NCBI RefSeq assembly: GCF_002101375.1
Contig: NZ_CP015207.1
Location: 1,044,001 to 1,108,000 of the forward strand
Direction: 5' to 3'
Origin: Sporosarcina ureae
Lineage (GTDB): Bacteria > Bacillota > Bacilli > Bacillales_A > Planococcaceae
Length of the DNA: 64,000 nt
Shown: positions 33,141 through 41,526 of the stretch, in pieces
Position numbering within the stretch: position 1 is the stretch's first letter
Layout of the letters: each line of letters begins with the position of its first letter
The notes under the pieces: generated by a model
The model's database searches: none
What the model was told of the DNA's origin: nothing
Seen by the model: the letters and a program-made list of their open reading frames with translations, nothing else
Program-made: the position numbers and the translations under genes

Positions 33141-33728
33141 TTAAAATTGTCCTGTTCTTACCTTTACCATTCTTTCAAATGCTTGTTTATCTCTATATAT
33201 GCTTAATTCTTCGATAATCGCTTGCTGTTGGAGTATCTCACTTTCATATTGTTGTAAAGAGTTTACTGGTATTTTTGAATGTATTAACTCTCTTAACAGA
33301 TTTGTCAGTGGTTCACCTATAGCTTGCTTGAAATTGAATCCAAGCATCTGCAGTATAGAGAAAGTCTCCTTGGATAATAAAGGTTTGAATAGCGCTAGTG
33401 CACTAGCAACTTTCTCCGCTGACTCCTCATCGCTTTCTTGAATTAAAACCTCTATAAGAGGTATTAGACTTTTGGTTATATAATCAATATCCTCATCAGA
33501 GATTTTCTCCATTATAATTCGCTCTTCATAAACCTGAACAATTTGAATCAATTCATTTTTCTCAGAAATTAATTCACTAATAATCTCTTCAAGACTGTTT
33601 ATTGTCGTGTTATCCTCTTTTGCCTCTTTAGCTAATCTAATTTTATCCATTACTATAGGGACACTATTTTTAGCTATCAAACTTGTGAACTTTGTACCTA
33701 ATGCTACCAATTCTGTATTCATATCCAT
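33141..33728 (-). CDS. Hypothetical helical protein
   Basis: A ~195-aa protein I cannot assign. It is largely alpha-helical, acidic, with a predicted coiled coil around SLEEIISELISEKNELIQIV and a leucine-rich middle (YITKSLIPLIEVLIQES, ALALFKPLLSKETFSILQML). No signal peptide or membrane helix. I chose ATG 33728 since GGGAGTGA lies 8 bases upstream; the longer frame has no support. It precedes no obvious partner; SLH protein 4 lies upstream in the same direction with a ~75-bp gap. Confidence 0.65.
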   Translation of the reverse strand: MDMNTELVALGTKFTSLIAKNSVPIVMDKIRLAKEAKEDNTTINSLEEIISELISEKNELIQIVQVYEERIIMEKISDEDIDYITKSLIPLIEVLIQESDEESAEKVASALALFKPLLSKETFSILQMLGFNFKQAIGEPLTNLLRELIHSKIPVNSLQQYESEILQQQAIIEELSIYRDKQAFERMVKVRTGQF

Positions 33729-33803
33729 TCTTATCACTCCCAAATTTATTTTGAAATTTAGTATCTTATTATAACTGCTAGTAGATATTACATTAAGTTT
33801 CAC

Positions 33804-35174
33804 TCACTTAGTAACATTAACAAAAAACTCATGTGCACCTTCCCAAGAACCATTAGGCAAAATATGCACTTTAAGTATGCCCTCTTCTATAAATTTTCCT
33901 GTATCATAATTAACAATATCCGTATCCATTGTATACATGACTCTTACTCTATAATTCTCTAGATATGATGTCTTTTGAATAAAGTGAAGCCTTTGGTCAA
34001 CTTTTGCATATATAGTGTCAAATGCCTCTATATTGCTATGGATAATGTCATACTGATCTTGATCATACGTAATTACAATATCATTTTTTCCTGGTTGAAC
34101 AATACTAACGTCTGTCTTAAGTAACTTACCATCAGCCCATGTATAAGCTACTTTCGATTTGTCTCCTTCAAATAAATTAAGCTCTCTATTTATTACTTTA
34201 TAGCTTCCTTGATAGAACGTTGAAGGTATTTCCTCGATATGAAAACCTGAATTAGGTGTATAACCTATAACTCTAGCAGTTAAAAATGCTGAACTACCTT
34301 CTAACGAATAAATCAGTACTTGATTTTCTGTTTGATTTTTCCCTATTGATATTACGTCCAGATATACGTCATCATAGTCTCCTATTTTGTATTCAGTAGA
34401 CACTGTCCAAGTCTTTTTCATTTTGTCATATGTTAAAACTTTAAATTGAAAACGTAACGCACGTTCATAGGCAGATTTATGTCTGTATTGTGCAACGTAT
34501 TGGATTGTAGAAGAATCATTGTCGAAATTAGCTTGTTGAAGATCTGTTAACTTATAATCTTTTGCAGCAAAATTAGAAGCTTTTTCAAATGCGCTTCGTG
34601 GTGTATTAGGATAAACGAAAGCTGGACTATCATTTAGTCTCTTGAAAAAGGCAGATATATGTTCTCTTTTCAAAAGGTCGCCGCCACCGAAATCCTTGTA
34701 TCTATTCGAACTAACACCTTTTCCAGTTGTAATACCTGCTTCATACATCCAGTCAACAGCTTGTTTTTCAGAAACTTTATTTCCAGTCGCCAAAGTTGCA
34801 AAAACCTTCGCCACATCGATACGTGTATACGGACGATTTCTAACCTTTTCATCTTTAATACCTTTGATAGGTAAGTTATAAGACCCGATATATTCATACA
34901 CTTCTTCTCGTTCAAATCCAGGGTATATATTATTTGTAAGTATAGGATTTAAATAACGTGTCAATATTATAGTGAACTGTGCTTCCGTCAGATTATTTTT
35001 GGGTTTGAATGTACCATTGTCATAGCCTTTTAACAGATCGTTATGAGTAGCCCATTCAATTGATGTGTAGAACTGATTGGAAGGTTTAACATCTCTAAAA
35101 CTATCATTTGCTTCAACTGGTGCAGCTATAATAAAGACTAACAAAAAACTAAATATGCTAATTATTTTTTTCAT
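33804..35174 (-). CDS. SLH-domain cell-surface protein 4
   Basis: A ~456-aa exported protein. Signal peptide IISIFSFLLVFIIAAPVEA, then one clear SLH domain (FRDVKPSNQFYTSIEWATHN, LLKGYDNGTFKPKNNLTEAQ) and two degenerate ones up to about residue 190 (RIDVAKVFATL; GITTGKGVSSNRYKDF). The remaining ~260 residues are beta-rich and unrecognised (e.g. YRVRVMYTMDTDIVNYDTGK). It is not closely related to SLH proteins 1-3 outside the SLH region. Start ATG 35174 follows GAGGAG by 8 bases. Confidence 0.83.
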   Translation of the reverse strand: MKKIISIFSFLLVFIIAAPVEANDSFRDVKPSNQFYTSIEWATHNDLLKGYDNGTFKPKNNLTEAQFTIILTRYLNPILTNNIYPGFEREEVYEYIGSYNLPIKGIKDEKVRNRPYTRIDVAKVFATLATGNKVSEKQAVDWMYEAGITTGKGVSSNRYKDFGGGDLLKREHISAFFKRLNDSPAFVYPNTPRSAFEKASNFAAKDYKLTDLQQANFDNDSSTIQYVAQYRHKSAYERALRFQFKVLTYDKMKKTWTVSTEYKIGDYDDVYLDVISIGKNQTENQVLIYSLEGSSAFLTARVIGYTPNSGFHIEEIPSTFYQGSYKVINRELNLFEGDKSKVAYTWADGKLLKTDVSIVQPGKNDIVITYDQDQYDIIHSNIEAFDTIYAKVDQRLHFIQKTSYLENYRVRVMYTMDTDIVNYDTGKFIEEGILKVHILPNGSWEGAHEFFVNVTK

Positions 35175-35229
35175 AAGTATATCTCCTCGTATATATTTTT
35201 GAAGTGCGGTTAATTTTTTTGCTATCATA

Positions 35230-37155
35230 CTAATAATCTTCTCGATCATCTACCAAATAAAGCAACTGCTCCTGATCCCTACGATTCGCCGTCACTCTTT
35301 TCAATCGTTCCTTCAAATAAGACTGCAACTCAGGATCAGTACAATAAATAAAGCATCCCTTTAGCCCTCGTGTCATCAGCGTTCGGTACGTATTACGGAT
35401 AATCGGATCCGCTACCACATAAGCTTTTTCGGGGTCTTCTTTAGCTAGCTTTTTAATCCCTCTCAGGGATTGATCCGACTTTGCACGCTTAGTAAAATCC
35501 GTGACCAGTTTCCCGTCCTCCATACGGAGATCGTCCCCTATAATCACACCAACATAGTCAAATTCCAATCCTTGAGCTGTATGAATACACCCTGCTTCAC
35601 GAACAGACGAATTCTCTATAGCCCATGTGTTTTCTATGTTCCAGCTAATACCGAAATCATGCTCGGGAATCGTAATGTCAAAATGGTCTACGTCACGCCG
35701 ATTGGATTTCGGCCACTCCCAGCAGTACCCCGCCATCAGACGTGATTTGTTATTTCTTTCATTGAGCTTTTCAATTTCCTCAAGCATTTCATTCGGATCA
35801 TCAAAAATCCTGAAATCGTAATCCATACCCATATCATTGATGTTTGCTGTATGTCTAATTTGCAATACATCTTCCAGCCATGCAATATAGCCGTCTGATC
35901 CGCCACAACGGAATTGTGACACTAACTCACGTGAGATGATCTCAGCGCCCAGTTCTTTTGCATATTTCTCAATTGTTTCTATACTGCCAATGTCGTGTAT
36001 GGTAACTTTCTGATGTTCGTCAATAAAGAAAATCGTGAATTGAGAGCCTTTAATCAGTTCTTTAACCTGATTCTCTCCTAGATTGCGAAATAAGCCTGAT
36101 TTCTCATTTAATCGATGAGCTTCATCGACAATTAAAATATCAAATTCATTTGACTCTACTTCTGTAAAGCTGCCAGATCCTTTGAAGAGATTATCAATGT
36201 GGGACTTTTTAAAATCCTTTTTCAGCTTTGTAGAATAGATATGCCGCGGCGCAGCATTCTTTGTTACATACATCGCCACCAGTTCCTCAGCTATTAACTT
36301 AACCATTAAATTAATAGCGAGGACAGATTTACCTGTACCGGGTCCCCCTTCCACTATCATCACTTGTTTAGTTCCTGTCCGGATACTATTGAGCGCTAAG
36401 TGGAATGCCTCTTCATAAAACACTTTCTGCTCATCGATCATGATGAACTCTTCATTTCCTTTTAACATATTGTTCAATGCGTCTTGAAGGGATTTAGAAG
36501 GTCGGATTCTGCCATTTTCAATCTGGTAGATTAAGTGATTCCGATCACCTTCGCGTATGTATTTCTTAATGAATGTCCGCAACTTTGAAATTTCACCTTT
36601 AACAAAAACAGGTGCTTTTTCCAAATGATCTGCATAGTGATCATCTGTTAACGGATCATTATCTGTTTTTCGATAGTTATGTAAGTAAGCACACGGTTCC
36701 AAACGAATTTCTTGCTGCTGTACGTTTTCATTGAAGTCTTCAATGAGAGCCGCATACGACCATGCTTGATAGGAGGGGTGGACAACTTCTCTAACGCCTC
36801 CACCGACATATGTGCGAACCAACGCATCACGAGACGGTACTTTTTCTACTTCTTCCCACTGCTTTAATTCTACAATGACCACATGATCTTGCGCCCCATC
36901 ATTACCCGCAATAAGAAAGTCCACCCGCTTGGATGTATTGGGAATATTGAATTCAATAGCTACTGCTGCATCGCGCGGTATATCGTCATCCTGCATCACA
37001 TTGGACATTTTCTGCAGAGAATTTTCCCACGAACGAATTTCCGCTTTACTCGTTCTCCCTATCTTCTTTTGATAGGAGCTATATAAACGATCAATCAACA
37101 GTTCATTTACGACATCACCAACAAATTGTTCTTTAGTCGATTCATATATAATCAA
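35230..37155 (-). CDS. DUF2075 helicase-like protein with N-terminal nuclease-like region
   Basis: A ~641-aa protein. The N-terminal ~200 residues carry a PD-(D/E)XK-like pattern (RVDFLIAGNDG then VVIVELKQWEEV). The C-terminal part is a superfamily 1-type ATPase of the DUF2075/Schlafen-like group: Walker A VEGGPGTGKSVLAINL, Walker B FDILIVDEAHRLNEKSG, FFIDEHQKV, ELVSQFRCGGSDGYI and CIHTAQGLEFDYVGVIIGDD, ending with NTYRTLMTRGLKGCFIYC. The likely role is nucleic-acid processing; such proteins occur in mobile and defence contexts. I chose TTG 37155, which restores the family N terminus (M-IIYEST) and has GGGTG upstream; GTG 37167 overlaps that site. Confidence 0.82.
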   Translation of the reverse strand: MIIYESTKEQFVGDVVNELLIDRLYSSYQKKIGRTSKAEIRSWENSLQKMSNVMQDDDIPRDAAVAIEFNIPNTSKRVDFLIAGNDGAQDHVVIVELKQWEEVEKVPSRDALVRTYVGGGVREVVHPSYQAWSYAALIEDFNENVQQQEIRLEPCAYLHNYRKTDNDPLTDDHYADHLEKAPVFVKGEISKLRTFIKKYIREGDRNHLIYQIENGRIRPSKSLQDALNNMLKGNEEFIMIDEQKVFYEEAFHLALNSIRTGTKQVMIVEGGPGTGKSVLAINLMVKLIAEELVAMYVTKNAAPRHIYSTKLKKDFKKSHIDNLFKGSGSFTEVESNEFDILIVDEAHRLNEKSGLFRNLGENQVKELIKGSQFTIFFIDEHQKVTIHDIGSIETIEKYAKELGAEIISRELVSQFRCGGSDGYIAWLEDVLQIRHTANINDMGMDYDFRIFDDPNEMLEEIEKLNERNNKSRLMAGYCWEWPKSNRRDVDHFDITIPEHDFGISWNIENTWAIENSSVREAGCIHTAQGLEFDYVGVIIGDDLRMEDGKLVTDFTKRAKSDQSLRGIKKLAKEDPEKAYVVADPIIRNTYRTLMTRGLKGCFIYCTDPELQSYLKERLKRVTANRRDQEQLLYLVDDREDY

Positions 37156-37366
37156 TATATCACCCACATACTTTATATTTACGTTCTATCCACATCCTAC
37201 CATTATAATAGTATAACGACAATACTTGACAAAATAATCAGTATATTAAGAACTGCTTTTTCATACATTTCATAAATCCAACATACATGGCCTATTTATC
37301 ATGTATAGTTGAAGTAAATTCAATAACCTACATATCGGATAAAATACAAACTGGAGGCGACCAACA

Positions 37367-38218
37367 ATGAGAAAAATCATCCTAACAACCGAAAGCGGTG
37401 CCGATCTACCTGAATTTCTAGCAAAGAAACACAACATCCATGTAGTACCCATGCACGTCATCATGGACGGCCAGGACTATTTAGACGGTCATCTACCCGT
37501 ACAAGATATATTTGATTTTTACGAACGCACCAAAAAAATACCGTCCACCGCCGCCACGAATACCCATGAGTACCAAGAGTTCTTCAAAAAGATTCGAACA
37601 GAATTTCCTGATCATACAATCGTTCATATAGGCTACACATCCAAGGCGTCTGTTTCCTATCAAAATGCGTTAACCGCAGCGGAAGATGTAGAGGATATTT
37701 ATTTAATCGATACCTTAAACGTTACAGGCGGATTAACCGCGGTGATTATGTATGCGGTTGCTCTGCTGGAGGAAGAACCTGAAATGGATCCTGTCCACTT
37801 GCTTGAAAAGATCGAAGCAAAGGTTCCAAAAGCGAGACTTGCCTTCCTTCCGGGTAGCTTAGATTTTTTACGAGCTGGCGGACGAGTCAGCAATATGGCG
37901 TATCTTGGCGGGGCTTTGTTAAAAATTAAACCATGTATTGAATTAGTGGAAGGTAAGCTTGTTTCGACTAAAAAATATCGTGGAAAAATGAGCAAAGTGG
38001 CTGAAACTTTACTACTCGATTATTTACAGCAATACGACATTGATCGACAACAAATTTATTTTATATACTCTATCGGACTAAGTGAGACTATTAAAGAACG
38101 GATCAATGAAATTGCATTGGAAAAAGGATTTGAAAATATTCTTTGGATGGAAGCGGGCGCTATGATTTCGTCACATTCTGGTCCTGGAGGGTTTGGAATT
38201 GCGGGGATAGAAGTTTAA
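37367..38218 (+). CDS. DegV family fatty-acid-binding protein
   Basis: A ~283-aa cytoplasmic lipid-binding protein of the DegV/FakB family. Motifs: TTESGADLPEFLAKKHNIHV at the N terminus, IPSTAATNTHEYQEFF, IGYTSKASVSYQNALTAAED, and LDFLRAGGRVSNMAYLGGAL in the second domain, with SSHSGPGGFGIAGIEV at the C terminus. FakB proteins present bound fatty acid to the kinase FakA; FakA is not in this window. Ribosome binding site TGGAGG precedes ATG. It is transcribed alone, divergent from the DUF2075 gene. Confidence 0.9.
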   Translation: MRKIILTTESGADLPEFLAKKHNIHVVPMHVIMDGQDYLDGHLPVQDIFDFYERTKKIPSTAATNTHEYQEFFKKIRTEFPDHTIVHIGYTSKASVSYQNALTAAEDVEDIYLIDTLNVTGGLTAVIMYAVALLEEEPEMDPVHLLEKIEAKVPKARLAFLPGSLDFLRAGGRVSNMAYLGGALLKIKPCIELVEGKLVSTKKYRGKMSKVAETLLLDYLQQYDIDRQQIYFIYSIGLSETIKERINEIALEKGFENILWMEAGAMISSHSGPGGFGIAGIEV

Positions 38219-38227
38219 CGTCAAAAA

Positions 38228-38250
38228 GGTACCTGGCAGATACAGGTACC
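38228..38250. repeat. Minimal palindrome with family A/B termini (B13)
   Basis: GGTACCTG-GCAGATA-CAGGTACC, flanked by A and T tracts. Looks like a family B element reduced to its ends and probably terminates degV and the convergent fic gene. Confidence 0.75.
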
Positions 38251-38266
38251 TTAACTATGTTGAGCC

Positions 38267-39004
38267 CTACCCAATAAAACTCAAATACCGTTCCAATTCC
38301 ATCGCTTCATAATCCACTACAAACTCCACAAACCCCTCATAATCCCCTGTAACAGCAGCCCGATCCAACAACTCATAATACTCAAATCGACGCTCAGTCT
38401 CAATAATAACCGGCAAATAACCCGATCGCACCAGCTCTAAATTCAACAATAAGCGAGCCGTCCTGCCATTGCCATCAGTGAATGGATGGATATTTACAAA
38501 CTTACTATGAAGAATCGCTGCTCTTTCCACTGGATGTAAATCTGTAGCAGCATTGTACCATCCAATCAAATCCGTCATTAACTGCGGAACGACTACAGCA
38601 TCAGGTGGTGTATGAGAGGCACCTGATATAATTACATTCTGCTCTCTATACTTCCCAGCATTTGCTCTGTCTATTGAATGCAAGACGTTGCCATGCAATT
38701 CTTTAATCACTATTTCTGAGAACAGTTGATTTCGCTGCATCATTTCTTCAGCAACTAAAATTGCTTCCTTATGATTTATAGCGTCTAGATGCTCTCTCAT
38801 AGATTTTCCAGCAATAACTATGCCGTCCTCCAGCACTGCCTTCGTTTCATAAACCGTTAATCTATTTCCTTCAATCGCATTGGAGTGATATGTACTTTTA
38901 ATTATAAAATCTTCTTTTAGGCTTCTAGTCAGTTCTTTAGAAAGTGGCCCGCGCTGATCAAGGCTCCTCTTCATCGATGTGAGTCTATCCAATGTTTCAT
39001 TCAT
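38267..39004 (-). CDS. Fic family protein (AMPylase-type)
   Basis: A ~245-aa Fic-domain enzyme that should transfer AMP (or another nucleotide moiety) to a target protein. The active-site loop is complete: HPFTDGNGRTARLLLN, with the catalytic histidine. The N-terminal helix carries the inhibitory motif (S/T)xxxEG in SNAIEGNRLT, placing it with self-inhibited Fic proteins (class II). KSTYHSNAIEGN near residue 40 and GKYREQNVIISGASHTPP fit the family. Targets are unknown. Start ATG 39004 has AGGAGAG 9 bases upstream, inside a duplicated terminator-like block (see 39029-39067). Confidence 0.9.
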   Translation of the reverse strand: MNETLDRLTSMKRSLDQRGPLSKELTRSLKEDFIIKSTYHSNAIEGNRLTVYETKAVLEDGIVIAGKSMREHLDAINHKEAILVAEEMMQRNQLFSEIVIKELHGNVLHSIDRANAGKYREQNVIISGASHTPPDAVVVPQLMTDLIGWYNAATDLHPVERAAILHSKFVNIHPFTDGNGRTARLLLNLELVRSGYLPVIIETERRFEYYELLDRAAVTGDYEGFVEFVVDYEAMELERYLSFIG

Positions 39005-39028
39005 AGCTACTATCTCTCCTAATAAAGT

Positions 39029-39067
39029 AAGGGATATCACACAAGAGGTTCCTTGTACAATATCCCT
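39029..39067 (-). terminator. Terminator-like hairpin, second copy of the ssrA terminator
   Basis: AGGGATAT...ATATCCCT with inner CACAAGAGGTTCCTTGTA. Nearly identical to 41459-41499 behind ssrA, differing by two deleted bases in the loop side. It follows the AAA/nuclease-like module and precedes fic. Confidence 0.8.
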
Positions 39068-39142
39068 AACTCGAATGGATGATATCAAACCTCAAAAAAG
39101 TTTGGAATGACTTCAGAGTTTTATTGCGACTGGTTCCTACTG

Positions 39143-39760
39143 TTAAATCTGCAATTCCCCAACTAATCCAATCTCCTCTTTTCGCTCCATCAGTAACGCT
39201 TGATGAGGAAGAGTAAATTTCATACCAAGATCAATGGAAATTTCCCCTTTATCCCACTCGTCTTTTTTAAAATCGATCGCTTTCTTTCCTAATGGAGCAA
39301 TAAGGGTTTTGGGATCTGCATTCTTTTGAATGTTGTGGAATTGTTCATTTTCATAGGTTGTACATGCATAAACATCGCCAAGCGCTATTCCTAAAAATCC
39401 ACACAATGCCTTTATATTGAGATAACTTGAGCGAAGCTTTAATTTTATATCCATCCATGTTTTGTTTCCTACACCACTCTTCATCTCAAACATATATAAA
39501 TCCCAAGTCGCACCGTTTTCTTTTAAAATGAAGTGATCTATACATTTTTTCATACCGTTTTTCTTTTCTTGCCTCAAAAAACCGCATTTGTTTTTTTCAT
39601 CATAGTCTTCTACGCAAATATTTACACCATCGACAGTTAGTTTTAATAAGCTTTTTCCATTTTTATCTTTCTCTTTTAACTCATAATATCTCTTCTCTGG
39701 AAGGAAATAGTCATCACTTATGAAATGGTCTATCCCATATTGTATTCGACTGTTATACAT
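39143..39760 (-). CDS. Putative nuclease-like partner of the AAA ATPase
   Basis: A 205-aa protein I cannot assign to a named family. The middle contains a pattern compatible with a PD-(D/E)XK nuclease core: Asp in CIDHFILKE, then YMFEMKSGVG (ExK) after ~15 residues. Basic residues are frequent (KKNGMKK, KLKLRSSY). The gene begins 3 bp after the ATPase stop and its ribosome binding site CAGGAGG lies inside the ATPase coding end, so translation is coupled. With the ATPase it looks like a two-component system of the kind often involved in phage defence; this is inference. A terminator-like hairpin follows it. Confidence 0.62.
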   Translation of the reverse strand: MYNSRIQYGIDHFISDDYFLPEKRYYELKEKDKNGKSLLKLTVDGVNICVEDYDEKNKCGFLRQEKKNGMKKCIDHFILKENGATWDLYMFEMKSGVGNKTWMDIKLKLRSSYLNIKALCGFLGIALGDVYACTTYENEQFHNIQKNADPKTLIAPLGKKAIDFKKDEWDKGEISIDLGMKFTLPHQALLMERKEEIGLVGELQI

Positions 39761-39763
39761 AAA

Positions 39764-41092
39764 CTATTCCTCCTGAAAAGCATACACTTCATCTACAATT
39801 GACTGCAATGCTTCATTAAATGTCGGTACTACAAATCCATACTCATTGCTTTCTAACGTTTCTAGTATCGTTTTCTGCTTGTTGTCACTAGTGAATTGAT
39901 ACATTTGAATATCTTCTATACTTACTAAATCATCTTTGGTATATCCGTATTCTTCACGCAATTCATCAGAATTTTTATGTTTTTTAAGTTTAATCATGTT
40001 ATTGATATGCTGTAAAATGGTTTCACTGTGCGTTGTAATCCATACAGGCACGTTGCTATTCATCAGTTTGATAATCATACGCGCCATCTTTTGTTGTAAT
40101 TCAGGATGTAGGTGCGCTTCTGGTTCTTCAATTATTATAGTATTAAATTTGATGTTTGATTTTAACGTGAGCAAAATTGGAGATAACTCAGATACGACAG
40201 ATGATGTAATGAATAACGGTAATTCTTTTGTTCCTCCTTCAGGTTTATATTTAATGACCGGAACAAAATCTTTTACGACGTTAATAGATCCTTTTGTCAT
40301 GTCATTTTCAATATAATGAATAATATCTTTATATTTATCCGGATACTTTTTGGGTTCAAATTTAGTGATTAGTTGTAAAAAGTCCACGTACGGTAAGGTA
40401 AGCATGCTATGATCGCCATCTGGTTCTGCTGAGAAACTATTGTATATCGATTTCTCTATTAGCTGAGAGTAAGTGAGCATGAAGCCCGTTCTAGAAGCAG
40501 GTAAATAGATAGGCTCGCCTATTCTTCTACCTTTGACAATCGGGGTATACAAAGGAGCAGCTATATCGTGCATTAACAAGTTCCAACATATATAAGAATT
40601 CATTTTATATAAATCTTCACTAGAGTATCCTTCTTGAATAGGGAATTGTATAGCACTTTTAGTAGCAGAATATCTTGATCCTGCTTCTTTCCACTTTAAT
40701 GAAATAGCATGTTTTCGTTCATAATTTTGAATTTCAATTTTCTCTGCCTCTAATTCAAAGTTAAATAACTTTTTTAATAATGGTTTTTTTTGTTTGTGTA
40801 GCATTTCGTTAAACCAATTAATATACATTTGAATTACTTCATTTGTAATGGGTACATTGTGATTTAAATTATATTCCAGCCAATCTTCACATGCCTTGTA
40901 CTTATTCGAATTTTTTGGTGCGCTTTTAGGAAAAACATCTTTGCCTGCTGTTAAAATTCCCCATAGCAAAGTCATCATATAGCTCTTTCCTGAGTTATTA
41001 TCCCCAACAAAACATAATAATGGAGAGATTTTCACATCAGCAGATTTGATTTTTGCAAAGTTTTCTACATGTAAAACCCAACGTTTATCCAC
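39764..41092 (-). CDS. AAA/ABC-type ATPase (AAA_15/AAA_21-like)
   Basis: A ~442-aa ATPase with the split ABC-type fold of the OLD/RecF-like group: Walker A FVGDNNSGKSYMM near residue 35, a long helical insertion (~55-170), PIYLPASRTGFMLTYSQL, a signature-like SSVVSELSPILL, Walker B FNTIIIEEPEAHLHPELQQK and the H-loop VPVWITTHSETILQHINNM. There is no C-terminal TOPRIM domain, so it is not a full OLD nuclease; the nuclease-like activity would be supplied by the downstream gene. GTG 41092 is the start with GGAGG 7 bases upstream. It is the first gene of a two-gene unit placed between two copies of the ssrA terminator. Confidence 0.8.
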   Translation of the reverse strand: MDKRWVLHVENFAKIKSADVKISPLLCFVGDNNSGKSYMMTLLWGILTAGKDVFPKSAPKNSNKYKACEDWLEYNLNHNVPITNEVIQMYINWFNEMLHKQKKPLLKKLFNFELEAEKIEIQNYERKHAISLKWKEAGSRYSATKSAIQFPIQEGYSSEDLYKMNSYICWNLLMHDIAAPLYTPIVKGRRIGEPIYLPASRTGFMLTYSQLIEKSIYNSFSAEPDGDHSMLTLPYVDFLQLITKFEPKKYPDKYKDIIHYIENDMTKGSINVVKDFVPVIKYKPEGGTKELPLFITSSVVSELSPILLTLKSNIKFNTIIIEEPEAHLHPELQQKMARMIIKLMNSNVPVWITTHSETILQHINNMIKLKKHKNSDELREEYGYTKDDLVSIEDIQMYQFTSDNKQKTILETLESNEYGFVVPTFNEALQSIVDEVYAFQEE

Positions 41093-41203
41093 TTAACAGC
41101 CTCCTTATACACTTTCTTATACTCTCATCATAACCAACAATCTGATAAAAGAACACTATATATTCAAGCTATGCAAAAAAAAGTACAATGGTGGCATATC
41201 TAT

Positions 41204-41345
41204 CTAATAATTCTCATACACAATGAAGTCATGCTTCTCATTTACAGTCTCTAACAACACCACTATCCTCATAACCGAATACCCATTCCGTCGTAATATC
41301 TTTCATCACCAGCTTTAAGTAGTTCACTCGCAACTTATTCAATAC
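41204..41345 (-). pseudogene. Possible decayed gene fragment
   Basis: On the minus strand two overlapping frames read plausibly as protein (YLKLVMKDITTEWVFGYEDS and IVVLLETVNEKHDFIVYENY) but are out of register and lack starts, as expected after a frameshift. Family unknown. Confidence 0.25.
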
Positions 41346-41383
41346 AATCTATAATATCTAAGTGGTTGATGTTTAGTATAATA

Positions 41384-41432
41384 TTGCAAAGCAATTCAAA
41401 ATATTTCCGAAGTAGTATGGGGACCTGGCACC
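41384..41432. repeat. Degenerate right half of family A (A11)
   Basis: CAATTCAAAATATTTCCGAA then AGTATGGGGACCTGGCACC. It is the last family A or B copy; none is seen from here to the end of the window. Confidence 0.65.
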
Positions 41433-41458
41433 CACTACATGCACCTCCCTATTAAAAT

Positions 41459-41499
41459 AAGGGATATCACACAAGAGGTTCTCTTGTACAATATCCCTT
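41459..41499 (-). terminator. Intrinsic terminator of ssrA
   Basis: Minus-strand stem AAGGGATATTGTACAAGAG / CTCTTGTGTGATATCCCTT followed by ATTTTAAT, ~28 bp behind the tmRNA 3' end. Confidence 0.85.
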
Positions 41500-41526
41500 A
41501 CATCTTATTACACCTTAATCTCATAA

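Noticed and set aside
27232..41092. A complete prophage or integrative element
   Set aside because: No integrase, terminase, capsid, tail, relaxase or conjugation genes are visible. Only one phage-type replication gene is present, so I do not call a prophage.
41140..41460. Site-specific att site for an integrase at the tmRNA 3' end
   Set aside because: The repeated block is the terminator downstream of ssrA, not the tmRNA 3' coding end that integrases usually use, and no integrase gene is seen. I keep the duplication itself as a finding.
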